Shown here piece by piece: positions 13,134-24,664 of a DNA stretch of 64,000 bases; position 1 is the stretch's first letter; each line of letters begins with the position of its first letter. Both the position numbers and the translations under genes were made by a program. The stretch spans positions 11,999,198 to 12,063,197 of the forward strand of contig OX439137.1 of assembly GCA_949318235.1 (NCBI GenBank), read 5' to 3'. Source of the stretch: Ecdyonurus torrentis. Taxonomy: Eukaryota; Arthropoda; Insecta; Ephemeroptera; Heptageniidae. The notes under the pieces were generated by a model. That model was not told the DNA's origin. It saw nothing but the letters and a program-made list of their open reading frames with translations, and did no database searches.

Positions 13134-13290
13134 TCAATCTCGTAGTCATTATCTTAATTTTCTATAACGTTATGTCGTTAAATTAATTTCAGTTAAGACT
13201 ATAACTTTAACGATAACGTTAACTCTAATTTGTCCCCAACTATAACGTTACCTTTAACATTAACTATAACGTTAACAGCTTTTTTAGACG
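13134..13290 (+). mobile_element. Family L element, partial copy
   Basis: CAATCTCGTAGTCATTATCT and then repeated TATAACGTTA/AACGTTAAC motifs match the left half of the element at 2510. Shared blocks include ACTCTAATTTGTCC and GTTAACAGCTTTTTTAGA. The right end is missing or too diverged to recognise. Confidence 0.65.
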
Positions 13291-13921
13291 GTATAAAATA
13301 AAAAAGCAATAAGTTGGTAAATATTTTACAATAAAATTTAGCAGTGTTTTTTAAGAGTTGAGTACTAACAATATTTACATCATGAAAATATTAAAAAAAA
13401 AAAAAAAAAAAGTTACAAAACTTTAAGATTACATTTCTTTTCATTCGAAAGAAAGCTACTTAAAAAAAAAAAAAGTTAAAAATAACCCCATTTTAAAAGA
13501 GAAAAAAATTACTTCCAACCTTTTTCATCTTAAAAAACGTTACAATTTTTTTTTTAAATTTCCGGTACAATAATTAAAGAGTATTTAAAAACAAAGGTAC
13601 AAATATATATAAAAAAAAGAGAAACAAAAATGAAACATCGTGTTTTAACGTTATTGATTGTAATGACTCATTCAACGACGCTATTACGTCTTTTGTTTAT
13701 TTATAAACTTTGTTAATTCACTTTTAATTCATAATTTCCGGTCTTTGAATATTTGATATGATTTTTTTTTCCTACAAAATAAACTTTATTGAGTAAAAAA
13801 TGAAATCTATATATTTTTAGATCGTAAACTCGATGTTTTCAATTTTTAATGTTTAAGACATTAATTATTATGCTAGCTCATTTTCAGTAACATTTTTTCA
13901 TTACAACATAATTAATGCTAA
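13291..13921. other. AT-rich non-coding gap
   Basis: Poly(A) near 13393-13411 and scattered A/T runs. Nothing else is supported. The 5' boundary of the adjoining LINE fragment may lie in this stretch. Confidence 0.4.
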
Positions 13922-14140
13922 AATTGCAAAAATGGTATACCGAGAACTCATATTTATAGTACCAGAACAGCAGTGACCAATCCTTTATTTGTACCAAAAA
14001 TTGTAAATAGATTCACTGAAAGGACAAAAAAATTTTTACTTCCTAAATTATGGAATCAAATTCCATCAGAATTAAAAAGTTTTGCAAATAAAAATGAAAC
14101 GAAATTTAATATGAAAAAATTCTTTCTTGATAATTTATAA
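13922..14140 (+). pseudogene. C-terminal remnant of a non-LTR retrotransposon polyprotein
   Basis: An open frame of about 72 codons ends at TAA 14138-14140. It reads ...HIYSTRTAVTNPLF, then VPKIVNRFTERTKKF, then LLPKLWNQIPSELKS, and ends KKFFLDNL. The order H-x-YSTR, LF-x-P, R-x-K, LPKLWN-x-IP-x-ELK and a basic FKK-like end is the familiar extreme C-terminus, downstream of the reverse transcriptase domain, of Jockey/CR1-type LINE proteins (established knowledge of the family). An in-frame TAA at 13919-13921 and the absence of RT motifs upstream indicate 5' truncation, as is usual for LINE insertions. A short 3' UTR and poly(A) follow. It is not functional. I cannot assign the exact clade. Confidence 0.75.
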
Positions 14141-14225
14141 AATGTTGAACAATTTTTTGCTGTTTGTATTGATTAATGATGATTAATTTTTGCTTCTTGT
14201 ATTATAAAAATACTTCTCTTAAATG

Positions 14226-14259
<34 letters not shown>
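13922..14259 (+). mobile_element. 5'-truncated LINE insertion with poly(A) tail
   Basis: The coding remnant is followed by ~85 bp of AT-rich 3' UTR and 34 A residues (14226-14259), the expected 3' end of a target-primed reverse-transcription insertion. I could not define the target-site duplication or the exact 5' junction. Confidence 0.7.
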
Positions 14260-14261
<2 letters not shown>

Positions 14262-14418
14262 TTTTTGTGTAAATACGTACTTTATTTGCTTTTGAAATAT
14301 ATATAATAAAAAATATGTATATGTAGTAATATAATATAATAAGACACGATTGTGTAACAATAAATGAACCAACCGATAAGGCTATGCCTTGGTTGGACTT
14401 TGTATATTTGTGTGTTTG

Positions 14419-14458
<40 letters not shown>

Positions 14459-14902
14459 AAATATATTACACTCTGGCCAAAACAATGTCGTTTCCGCCAA
14501 AAAAAAAGCTGTATCCGTGGTGCTATAAACCAATCAGAGAGCGTGTTATAAACCTACTAGCCAATCACAGTTGACTTTACAAATATAATTAAACTGTATC
14601 CGCTTGAACTAGTATTGGGAGAAATGTACATATGTATTGTATATTGTATTGTGTAAGTGTAATTCTTTATGCAGTACCATTTTAGTAAAGTGTGTGCTAT
14701 TTAAGGCTGTTGATTAATTTTCAGGTTAGTTTGGCTTCAATCGTATTCGATTATACAGCCAATATAGCATTTGCTAATTATTATTGATTATATAAAGCCA
14801 GGGAGGCCAGGATTAGTCCCAACCATTGAAAACTATACCCTTCGATAATAAAGTTTTAATCGGAATAATTACAAGAAATTACATAAATTATTTTTGCCAT
14901 GC

Positions 14903-14948
<46 letters not shown>

Positions 14949-14997
14949 TAAATAGTTATTTATGTAAGCACTTATAAAATTATGTATTTTACAAAGA
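14260..14997. other. Non-coding stretch with two CCAAT motifs and homopolymers
   Basis: Poly(A) 14419-14452 and poly(T) 14905-14945. Between them are ACCAATCAGAG (near 14529) and GCCAATCACAG (near 14561), about 30 bp apart, in slightly less AT-rich sequence. Such pairs occur in promoters and in LTRs, but no TATA box or transcription unit can be assigned. Confidence 0.35.
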
Positions 14998-14998
14998 C

Positions 14999-15036
14999 TG
15001 CTAACTAATTCAGATGTTCTTATGTTCTAGGTAAGT
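14999..15036 (+). promoter_or_regulatory. Candidate recursive splice site (acceptor directly joined to donor)
   Basis: A branch-point-like TGCTAACTAA lies about 25 nt upstream of TATGTTCTAG, which is immediately followed by GTAAGTG (junction 15030/15031). An acceptor abutting a consensus donor is the hallmark of recursive (ratchet) splicing in long introns, known from insects and vertebrates. Function is inferred only. The pyrimidine tract is short and contains purines. Confidence 0.4.
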
Positions 15037-15080
15037 GTGAGCAATTTGTTTCGCATTGTTACACCTTCTTTGCAGCCAGA
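15031..15080 (+). other. Possible recursive-splicing exon, 50 nt
   Basis: Downstream of the junction at 15030/15031 the sequence runs 50 nt to CAGCCAGA, followed by a second consensus donor GTAAGTAC (15081). Acceptor, reconstituted donor, short segment and second donor is the arrangement described for RS-exons. Alternatively TTCTTTGCAG (ending at 15075) could act as an acceptor for a 5-nt microexon, or all of this is chance. Confidence 0.3.
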
Positions 15081-15086
15081 GTAAGT

Positions 15087-15834
15087 ACATATACTTTTTT
15101 TTTATCTTAACTGTGTAGCATTTATAGTCAACAAAGGATATAATCTCATTAAAAAAAAAGGAAAGATTAAAAAGAAACTCTTTTAATTGTGCTACTTTTT
15201 TTAAAAGAGAGATTATCTTAAGTTTTGAGAATCTCAAAATTTAAAGAACACGTTTATATACTATTTCAATTTAAAAATTAAAGATGACATTTTATATTTA
15301 TTGTTATATAGAAATATAATATTTTATAATTTTAAAATATTTTATTATGTTTTTTATTTAACTTGTCAAATAATAATAATAATAAAAAAAGTAGATAGAT
15401 ATGTGAGAACTGCACTGCACCAAAATAAGAATGAAAAGTTTTAGCAAAAGTTGCGTGTTTCTTGGCGCAGTCTCACCGGAAAGATGTTATTTTTTGACAA
15501 GCAAAAACTTTACGTCATTTTCTATGTCTGATGAAAATGAAATTCGATTTCAAAATATAACAAATTTCAGTTTGCTTACTGTCAAGATCAGGTTTAACAA
15601 CATGTTTTTTTTAGCACATTTTTTTTTTATTTTGTGCGTGCTTAACCAGCTATCGTTATACTTTTCTCCAAGAAGTACGTGTGGTGGTACATAAATGTAA
15701 AATTATGAACCCAATTTCTTTAAGTTTTTGAAATGTTTCTTTGTTTTTAAAAATTAGACAATTGGTAACCAGCTTTATTGTTGAAAAAACCTTTCTAGTG
15801 GTTTTAATAATCTAAAGTTACTTTAGGATAAAGC

Positions 15835-15890
<56 letters not shown>

Positions 15891-16661
15891 TCTAGAGGTA
15901 CAGATTTCCACTGAAAAATCTAATGCTCACATAACCAGATCTAAAAGAATGTTTTGTAATAATTGTAAGTATTTCAGTAATTTTGTTAGTAGTTGATTTA
16001 AAATTGAAGATTTTTTTAAAGTTATTTAATTTTAAGGTAGTCATTACATTAGAAAGCTTGCAACTCTGAAACCCTCATTTTCAGGCTGAAATAATTTAAT
16101 ATCTTCCAATATATTTTCATTAATAGTTCAACAATTCTTAATAAAAAATATATATTTACTCATACTCAAAGTTCAAAAGGCAAATTGATGACATGTCACT
16201 AGAAATCAAAACTCAATAACTCTTCACAAAGTTAGGAAAACTTTTTGAACAATGAAAATTTATCAAACTGATTTCCTTGGTTGTCAAAACTTTGTCAAAT
16301 TTTCAAGTGGTCTTTTAATTTAAATCAAATCATTGAAGTTTTTTTTTTCGTCATTATTTATTAATTAAAAATAATGTAGTATTCATTTGAGATAAGTTAT
16401 GTTATTATTTTTGGATTTTTCATGGGAAAATAATTATCATATTACTAATAGTTGCAAGTCATATTTGCCAAAATACTTTTACTTTCTTCATCAAGAAAAA
16501 AAAATTATAAATTTATGTTTACACATCAAAGTTTTGCAGATGATATTGCAAAAAAATACCACTTTCTGACACCTCCCTTAAAAAAGGTAATTTCAGTGAT
16601 ATATAAATAGTTAAAAATACAAATATCACAAGGCTTTTTTCTTGCGTTCAATAAAAAAAAA
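15087..16661. other. AT-rich non-coding stretch
   Basis: It contains (TC)n at 15839-15894. An open frame at 15431-15694 shows no recognisable domain and I do not call it a gene. Confidence 0.45.
15839..15894. repeat. (TC)n microsatellite
   Basis: Near-perfect TC units with one G interruption. Confidence 0.95.
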
Positions 16662-16886
16662 TGATGCATTACTTCAATTACAAATCCTTACTTATATGAT
16701 ATGCATTGAATTGTTGCAAATTATTAACAATAGCTAATTTAACTTAAAATATTCTAAAATAACTGAAAACAACTTTAAAGCAACTTAAATTAGTTATTGT
16801 TAACTATTTGCTAAAACGCATTATTTTTGCTGCTCATAATAACTCAAAGTATCTTAAATAAGTTAATATTCGTAACTGAAGTAATG

Positions 16887-16892
<6 letters not shown>
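16662..16892. repeat. Imperfect palindrome (foldback R)
   Basis: GCATTACTTCAATTACAAAT on the left pairs with GTAACTGAAGTAATGTAC on the right, and AACAATAGCTAATTTAACTT with AAATTAGTTATTGTTAACT nearer the centre. Arms are ~100 bp and diverged. It is followed by poly(T) 16890-16930. Probably an old MITE. No second copy is seen. Confidence 0.5.
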
Positions 16893-16932
<40 letters not shown>

Positions 16933-16996
16933 TGTTTGCCTATATTAAGTTCTAGTTTCAAACTGTCACTTTATTTTTCTCTTTCTAATATTGTAG

Positions 16997-17174
16997 CTCG
17001 TTAAGTGAAGAAAACACTGTTATTATAAACGATGAAAGTGAGTCTACATATAAGTGATATGAAAATGTGAAAAACATCAACGAGATCATTAACGTTGGTG
17101 TTTTTGACACTTCTTAAATATCTGATACTGAAGGACTATTTCATGAATTTATTGATGTAACAAATCAAAGTTAA
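16997..17174 (+). pseudogene. Possible decayed coding segment or terminal exon
   Basis: A pyrimidine-rich acceptor-like sequence (TTTCTCTTTCTAATATTGTAG, 16976-16996) precedes a single frame from 16998 that reads SLSEENTVIINDESESTYK then a stop (TGA 17055-17057). It continues in the same frame as YENVKNINEIINVGVFDTS, stop, ISDTEGLFHEFIDVTNQS, stop. The acidic, serine-rich composition across three blocks in one frame is more protein-like than the surrounding DNA. A GTGAGT donor-like sequence lies at 17037. It could be a decayed pseudogene, an alternative last exon using the first stop, or chance. No family recognised. Confidence 0.25.
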
Positions 17175-17277
17175 TATTTCTGTTATTGGCAGCAAAATGT
17201 ATAAGAGAAGAAAATGTTATCTATAACAAAAGACGATTGTTTTATTTAATGTATAATGAATGTATGTTGTAGAATGA

Positions 17278-17619
17278 TAAAGGCATAGACCACATAAAAC
17301 AACATGTGCTTTTTAATGAATAAACATGAAATGAGATCTTCAAAACTGATGACAATTTTTACCAGAATGTTAATGTAGCCCCACGAGAGAGCGTGAAAAA
17401 ACTGTAAAGTATGCAATTTGATTGAAAATTCATGTTTATGACGTCAGAAACATGCAAACATTGGTATGAAAATGTTGCGCGGGTTGCATAAATCGACTTT
17501 TCTGATCACTGCTACGGGGCTACTGTTGGGTTTTGAGACAAACTAATGTTATTTATGTAAATCCCATCAAGTGTTTTGTGGGTTAAATGCTTATTTTTTT
17601 CTCTGGTCTATTCCTTTAA
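17278..17619 (+). mobile_element. MITE family A, copy 3 (full length)
   Basis: A full ~342-bp copy with ends AAAGGCATAGACCACATAAA and GGTCTATTCCTTTAA. The internal order is CCACGAGAGAGCGTG, TTTATGACGTCAGAAACATG (TGACGTCA 17439-17446), GCGGGTTGCATAAATCGA, CACTGCTACGGGGCTACTG, GGGTTTTGAGACAAACTAA. The left flank here is TA rather than TTAA, which argues that the target duplication may be TA. Confidence 0.95.
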
Positions 17620-17692
17620 AAGAACCGTTTTTTTTTCTTCTTTTACTTGTACTTGTACTGACAAAAATAGCTGCAAATATATAATAATTATT

Positions 17693-18258
17693 ATACACGG
17701 AAAGAATAAATTACGTAATTTATGCTGCATTTATGTTATTATAGCATAAATAATGCTAAATTAGAACAACATAAATAATTGTTCTTTACAACATATTATT
17801 TATGCTATTATAATTATTATGAAATATAGCATAGATTATGCTGTATTAAGGGTTATATATATGTAGATGGCTAGTATCTCAAAATCTAAAGATAAAACTT
17901 GGAATCTTTATGATGCCAATTAAAAGTTAATAGTAACAGCTACCTACCTATGATAAAATTTTCAGAACCCGTGGCCATCAGATAAGAGAGAAAATAGGTA
18001 TTGAAATTAACATGGGCTCTTATGGGATTAAAACTTCAAAAAAAATCATAATTTAAAATCAAGCATGGTGACCTCCCAAATTTTTTACATTTGTGAAGAT
18101 ACCATTTATCCTAATGTATCACTGTGCAAAATTTCAGATTTTTCTTTCTTTACAAAAAGCTTCAGTCAAATCCCGCAGTACCAGATTTCCTGCCTTAAAC
18201 ATTCTGTGCTGAAAATGTAGTTAGCATAAATATTACGTATTTATTTTTTTTCCGTGTA
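17693..18258. mobile_element. MITE family G, long copy
   Basis: Starts TACACGGAAAGAATAAATTA and ends TATTACGTATTTATTTTTTT followed by CCGTGTA, an inverted terminal repeat of ~25 bp. The left third carries repeated AGCATAAAT/TATGCTGTATT units. The middle (~17870-18200) is additional sequence absent from the 219-bp copy at 32201, so it may be an insertion or the longer source form. No open reading frame of note. Confidence 0.75.
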
Positions 18259-18298
18259 CTTTCAAAATTAAACCATATAACAGCATAATTTTATGGAG

Positions 18299-18300
18299 AC

Positions 18301-18361
<61 letters not shown>
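18299..18361. repeat. (AG)n microsatellite
   Basis: AG units with an early GAC interruption. Confidence 0.95.
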
Positions 18362-18364
<3 letters not shown>

Positions 18365-19079
18365 ATAAACAAAAAGTATAATTAAAATAAATCACATTTT
18401 TTATTATAGAAGCATAACATTTTTTTTTCCCACAATGATACTCTATATAATTTTTAATTGTATTTACAGTATGAAAATATATTATATATTTTTTATCATT
18501 ATTATTATTACCTATAATGTTAACATATTTATGATTATAAAAATCAAATTATATAAGTGTTAATGTAGTGATAAATTATAATTTGTATGTTAATATCAAA
18601 GTATAATTAGATTTATTTACAATAATTATGTTATATAAAAGCAATAAAAAAGTAATAAAATTGGTATATAATTCTGATTGTAAATTTATTTTAATTTATT
18701 TTTTATTTGTTAGCTAAATTATAACCTTTCAATGCTTTGTAACATTTAAATATTTATAATTATTATTATTGAGTTTTTTCATTTTTTTTTATTGATAATG
18801 TTGGTGATGATAATAATAGTTTAATGTTACTGTAAAATTTATTTTAATTTATAAATTTTGAAATTTTTATTAATTTATTTAATTGAATAACTATATGTCA
18901 AAGTTTCTTTTTTTTATATATTATGTAATATAATAAAATATAAATGTTTAATTGAATATATAGTTAACTTGTAATTATATATTATTTTATATTAATTAGT
19001 TTTTTTTACAATTAGTATTGTTATATAATACTGATTAGATCATCATTTGACCCTTGCCATATTAATGATCAAATAAATT

Positions 19080-19191
<112 letters not shown>

Positions 19192-19599
19192 AATTATGAA
19201 TGTGTTTTTTTCTGTATTATTTGCAGCTTTTCGAACACTAAATTTAACAGTATTTTTGTGAAAATTTACTTTCTCTGTATTTTTTGTTTCTCTTTCCTTT
19301 TTTTTATTTTATTTTTTTTTATGTGGACAACTTTTTATAATATCTTAATTGTGATATAAAATTTTACTATTACCTTATGATAATACTGTATTTGTATAGA
19401 GAGACTGAAATTGAAGCATTGCTCCATATGACTATATGGTAATTTCATAGGTATTAGAGTAAAATTTTATATCACAGTGACTTTACAATCATTAACTAAA
19501 ATTTTTAAAACTAATCAAGTTTTTTTTTTTTTTTTTTAAAGTTTATCCTAGAAATACTATAATTTATGTGCTGATAAATAGTTATGAAGATCCACTGAG

Positions 19600-19900
19600 C
19601 TTTTATGGTTGAGTGGTAAATGCCACTCTGTCTGTACACATACTCTTCACCAAATATGCAGATTCAAGCCACTGCTTACGTTGACGATGCACAGTGTTCA
19701 AGAGATGCATGATTAATTTTATTGCGCCGACAAACCAGCCTAGATATTTCTATGGTTTCTTTTCGCTAATTTGATGTATGCTGGACTATGTATCAGGTCG
19801 TGACCAACCTGTGTGTACGGTTTTCATTGAACTTCTTGATAAAACTATGTCTTGACGGGACTGTGAACCAAAGGTGTAGCGTGTAGCACGATAACACAAT
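19600..19900 (+). mobile_element. tRNA-derived SINE, copy 1
   Basis: The 5' part TTATGGTTGAGTGGTAAATG resembles the A box of tRNA-Ser/Leu-like SINE heads, and GATTCAAGCC resembles a degraded B box. It shares with copies at 25400 and 45252 the body GACGATGCACAG...GATGCATGATTAAT...ATTGCGCCGAC, and with 25400 the 3' block GTCTTGAC-GGGACTG and GCACGATAACACAATATG. It is strongly diverged, so probably old and inactive. Confidence 0.65.
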
Positions 19901-20275
19901 ATGACACAATAACGAAAAATATTAATAATAAAAAGACGATATATGAGTGTGACAGTATTTGATACATATAAAATATAGCATACTGTAAGCACAACAGATA
20001 TTATAGTTTGCACATTTAAATTCAGTTTCCCCCCCTTCCCCCTAATTTTAAAAGTATTGCAAATTTCGCGTTAGTTTTTTAATGTTAAAACACATTATCG
20101 CAAACGATCGTGCAAGTAAAATAGATATGAAATAGAGATTATTTTCTAAATAAATTTGTTGTAACGATAATTTTTTAAAATAATTGTATAACATCTCACT
20201 TACGCATGGAACATAAAATTTGTTTCTATTTTTTGGTGATACTATACATAGCAAAACGTAAGCAAATTTGATACC

Positions 20276-20342
<67 letters not shown>

Positions 20343-21190
20343 AAAGTCATACAAAATTGTTCTCAAATTTATACCATTATTCAAAACCAGCTTACAGAAA
20401 ATTTATAGTGTAAAAATTTGTATTATATATAAAATATAAACTACAATATATTATACCACTAAAATATTATATATTATCTTAAATAATATTTCAAACCATC
20501 TGTATAATATCTCTCTGTATATATATATTTTTTTAAATAAAAATTGAAACAATACTAAAAATCATATATAATATATTAAACTTTTCTACTGCAGTAACAC
20601 TTTTTTATCTATTTTAAATAAAAATAACATTATTTTTCTTGAACCAAAATGCTATTGTAACTTGAGAAAATCATAATTTACAAAATTATTACCCTAACAT
20701 TTTCCAAGTTATAAAATTTACAAAAATTTTGGCTCCAATATTTGAGTTTAAGTAATATACTATTGTATTATTATATATATAAAAAAAATTGAGACAGTTT
20801 TTAATGGGCATTGGTTCAAGAAACATAATTTATTTTTTTGGATATTTGCCCAAAATTATCCATTACTTTTCAATGTTTTTAATGAATTTTATATGCAAAT
20901 ACGTTACATTGAATTTTTTTTTTTCAAATTGTTTTATAATTAATATATAAATATATATTATAATTGTATATACACACATTTTATAAGATTATACTTGTAA
21001 AAAGAAATACGATTTGCATGAAATTTGTAAGTATTATAAAATTATTCTTGGGTGAAAAAAATGTACGCTAATGGTCGCAATTTTGTGTTGTATTATTTTA
21101 TTTTTTGAAAGAGAAAATTTAATCATATAAAATTTAAATCATAGCCACAAAAACTGTTAAAAATATTTTAAGTACGAGTAAGTGGACATA
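19901..21190. other. AT-rich non-coding stretch
   Basis: (TC)n at 20279-20341 is the only clear item. No gene is supported. Confidence 0.5.
20279..20341. repeat. (TC)n microsatellite
   Basis: Near-perfect TC units with one TTC interruption. Confidence 0.95.
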
Positions 21191-21482
21191 AGCTCGTTCT
21201 ATAAACTACACACAAATATTGAGCCAGCTTCGAAAACGTTCCTTTGTTAAAAACAGCTGGATATGACGACTTTACCTGTTTACTATGGTCGATCATTCTT
21301 ATTTCTTCTTTTAGAACTTTGAACTTAATAAAAATGAAAGAAACTCACAATAAAAAGTTCCATACGAAACATGCGACTCACTTTTATCGGCTCAAAAAAC
21401 AAAATCAACCAATGAATGTGTCTTATTTTGTTGGTCAGCCAATCACTGTAAATGAGATTCACTATACTTTACAGAACAAGCT
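21191..21482 (+). mobile_element. MITE family D, copy 2
   Basis: Starts AGCTCGTTCTATAAACTAC and ends TTTACAGAACAAGCT. It matches the copy at 4529 in order: GAGCCAGCTTCGAAAA, TTTGTTAAAAACA, CATGCGACTCACTTTTATCG, CAACCAATGAATGTGTC, CAGCCAATCACTG. Its CRE-like site is mutated (ATGACGACTT). The open frame through it is not coding. Confidence 0.9.
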
Positions 21483-21550
21483 ATAATTAGCATAATAAAT
21501 AATATAATTATTATTGAACTTAATTTTATGAGTCACAATTTTACATAGTA

Positions 21551-21806
21551 GCCCAACAGTAGCCCCGTAGCAGTGATCAGAAATTTCAATTTATGCAAAC
21601 CGCACAACATTTTCATAATTTTTTTTGGCATGTTTCTGACGTCATAAACATAAATTTTCACGCAAATTGCATACTTTACAGTATTTTCACGCTATCTCGT
21701 GGGGCTACATTTACATTCTAGTAAAAATTGTCATCAGTTTTGAAGATACCATTTCGCGTTTATTCATTAAAAAGCACATGTTGTTTTATGTGGTCTATGA
21801 CTTTAA
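21551..21806 (-). mobile_element. MITE family A, copy 4 (truncated)
   Basis: A reverse-oriented copy beginning inside the element at GCCCAACAGTAGCCCCGTAG and ending TGTGGTCTATGACTTTAA. The AGAGAAAAACATAAGC end is missing. TGACGTCA is intact at 21637-21644. Confidence 0.9.
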
Positions 21807-22416
21807 GTTCCAAATTTGAGAGAGTGGTATTATTCAGCAAGATATTAAAGCAACATGTTAGCTAAAAAAAAAAAAAAAAGCACAATATCGGTTTAATGAA
21901 AAAAAAATAAAAAATGAGCATATTGTTATTATATATTTTGAATACAAATACATTTGTATATCATTAAAAAAAAAGTATTTATTTTTTATTCTCAAGACTT
22001 TTTTTTTAGCTTATCATTTTTTTTCTGTATCATTAAAATGCGTCATCATTATTGGAATTCAATGCAGCAGTATACCACCATAACGGCACTATAATGTATG
22101 AGAGAGTGCTTCAATAATAATAATAATATCTGTTCACTTTGGCGCAACAAAAGAAATGTTACCCATTTATCTCTCTTCTTTTTTTTCTCTGCAGTGTATA
22201 TTATTGATAGTAATATAATGATGTACTGCATTATGTGCTATATATATAATACTATATTATGCTGTATGTTAATGTTATAACAATACCTTTTTCTTCTTCA
22301 ATTTAATAGTTTGCACGTGCATTATATTGTATTCACAGAATCTATTTTTCAATGCATGTAAAAAAATGTTATTACTATAAAAGAAAGCTGATATTTGTTA
22401 GAGGAAGTTAAGAGAA

Positions 22417-22477
<61 letters not shown>

Positions 22478-22671
22478 AGAGGAGCAGCGCACAAGCTGGA
22501 TGAACCGTGATCTAAGAGAGTGACACGTGACTTCTCGTCATTGAATTTTTTTTTAACAAGTAGCAAGTGCAAGTAGTAAAAATATACGATTTGCATAAGG
22601 TTACTATAAAGTATGAGCATTAAAAAAAAGTAAAAAAGAAAAGAAAAAAAAAAAAAAAAGAAAAAAAAAAA
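21807..22671. other. AT-rich non-coding stretch
   Basis: (AG)n at 22419-22475 followed by a short less AT-rich patch (22476-22535). A purine-rich run begins at 22621. No gene is supported. Confidence 0.45.
22419..22475. repeat. (AG)n microsatellite
   Basis: Uninterrupted AG units. Confidence 0.95.
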
Positions 22672-22978
22672 CGGAAATGCGCTTTGATACCATACTTGTC
22701 AAATAAATATCATCGCTCAACATAGGACATTTTTTTTTTTTTTTTTTTTGCTTTTTTTTTTGCTTTTTTTTATAAGAAATTGGGTAATTTTTATTATGGT
22801 TACTATTTTTCTCATATCCTTGAAAAATAATTTTACCTATTATCAATTTATCAGCATTAATATACTTTCAAAAATACTGCTGAGCATGGCAAAAAAATGA
22901 GTATTTTCCCATACTTTCCCCTGCTATTTAATGCTCACATATGGCGTCAACTTTATAAGTAAGCAACCATCCTATTAT
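22672..22978 (+). mobile_element. MITE family B, copy 4 (degenerate)
   Basis: Recognisable blocks are GCGCTTTGATACCATACTTG, CGCTCAACATAGGACA, an expanded T-rich tract, ACTTTCAAAAATACTGCTGAG and GGCGTCAACTTTATAAGTAA before CATCCTATTA. The CRE-like site is lost. Heavily decayed. Confidence 0.55.
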
Positions 22979-24616
22979 GATATATTCATATAGAGTATAT
23001 TATATACATATCGAACGCAAAAAAAAAAAAAAAAAAAAAATGATAAAAAATGCTAATTTAAATAGTCACCTTTTATTTGTTATACTTTTTTTTATTTTTA
23101 TTTATTATAAATTAACCAATAGAAAAAATGCAAATACAGTACTCTTACTGAATCGAGAAAATATTGTACAACTTTCGTTATTCATAACTTTGAACGTATT
23201 ATTTATAAAAACAAAATAAACAATAGCAATATATAAATTTAAAAACGTAGCTCCGCATAAGTTTGTTACTTTTTCATGAAAAAACACAAACACAATTAAA
23301 ATTCATATAAAATATTAAAAATATTCTCCACCAATGAATTTTACCGTTCTTGAAATTTTCATACATTTTCTGATACTTCATGTGTTCATAACAAAATTTA
23401 TTTTAATAATATGTTGTAACAATAATAAAATTGAGCATTTATATTGCCCCAAAATTTTATTTTCATTAAAATTATATAACCGTCTTTATTAAAAAAAAAA
23501 AAAAAAATTGAAAAGGCGAGGCCTGACAAAACTGCCCACTCTTACACCTAACCCCAATTTTTTTTTTAATTATTGTGCTGGTTAATTTTCATTGGAGGAT
23601 TTAAATTTCAGTTTTTACTTCTCAATATGAAACTTCAAGGGTGAAAAAATGTTGATCATATCACGGCTTATAAATTAAATTTTAAATTTCAAATTTCATT
23701 TTCAATATTTTATTCAAGTAAAGTAAATATTTAAAATCAGTGAAAAATAAATTCTTTAAAGTAATTAAAAATAATATTAAATCAGCTTTGAATAAAAGTT
23801 TCATGCTTTTTTTTTTTTTTTTTTTTTTTTAACTGCGTGTTGATTAAAAGCAGTAAAATATAATTTATAAATTTAAGATTGTATAGAGACGATGATATCT
23901 GTCTTAAAAAATAAATATACTTTCTCTTTACTTATATTTCGAACTGGTTTTCCTTGTTTCATTGATTTTCAATCGAGTTCTTGTTCTTAAATACTTAATG
24001 AGAAACAAAACCCCATGTTTACATTACTCTTTCTTTGCAAGGTAAAAAGAACAAAAAAATTAAAAATGAAATATAAAAATGAAGTGAGTTTTATTATTTT
24101 TATTTTTTTGCAGTTTGAACTTTTAGATCGACGTGATAATATTTGAGTTTATGAAATGTTTTTCTCATTATCTAACATTGAAGAAGCCATGTTGTAAACC
24201 CTGAACTTCCTCTCTTTAAATAACGTTTTAAAAAGGCACATTTTACACATTTATATCACAATAATTTTTAAGAGCTACTCTACTCAAAATAAACTAATTA
24301 AATATGAAGAAGGGACATACACATTTCATGTCTCTTATCCCGTCTCGATAGTATAAAAAGTGTATAAAAAAACTAGAGTTTAAAAATTGAAAAAAGGAAA
24401 CAAATATTTTAAATTCATGACATCATCTATTCCAGAATTTAATTGAAATTGTAAAGCAGTTTGCCAAATTTTCTCCCAAGTTTGTATAGAGCTACAGAGG
24501 GATTAAGGTATATGAGGTACCATATCATGATTTATCAGGTAACAGAAATTTGTTTTGAGTATAGTAAATTTAAAATGGGCAATGAGCTGATCATACGTTG
24601 GTTTATATAACATAAG

Positions 24617-24664
<48 letters not shown>

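Noticed and set aside
14260..14997. LTR of a retrotransposon around the two CCAAT motifs
   Set aside because: No TG...CA ends, paired LTR, primer-binding site or polypurine tract was found.
24095..24150. Strong acceptor-like TTTTTTTGCAG as an exon start
   Set aside because: The following frame is only ten codons before a stop and there is no downstream donor. AT-rich DNA produces such T-rich AG sites often.
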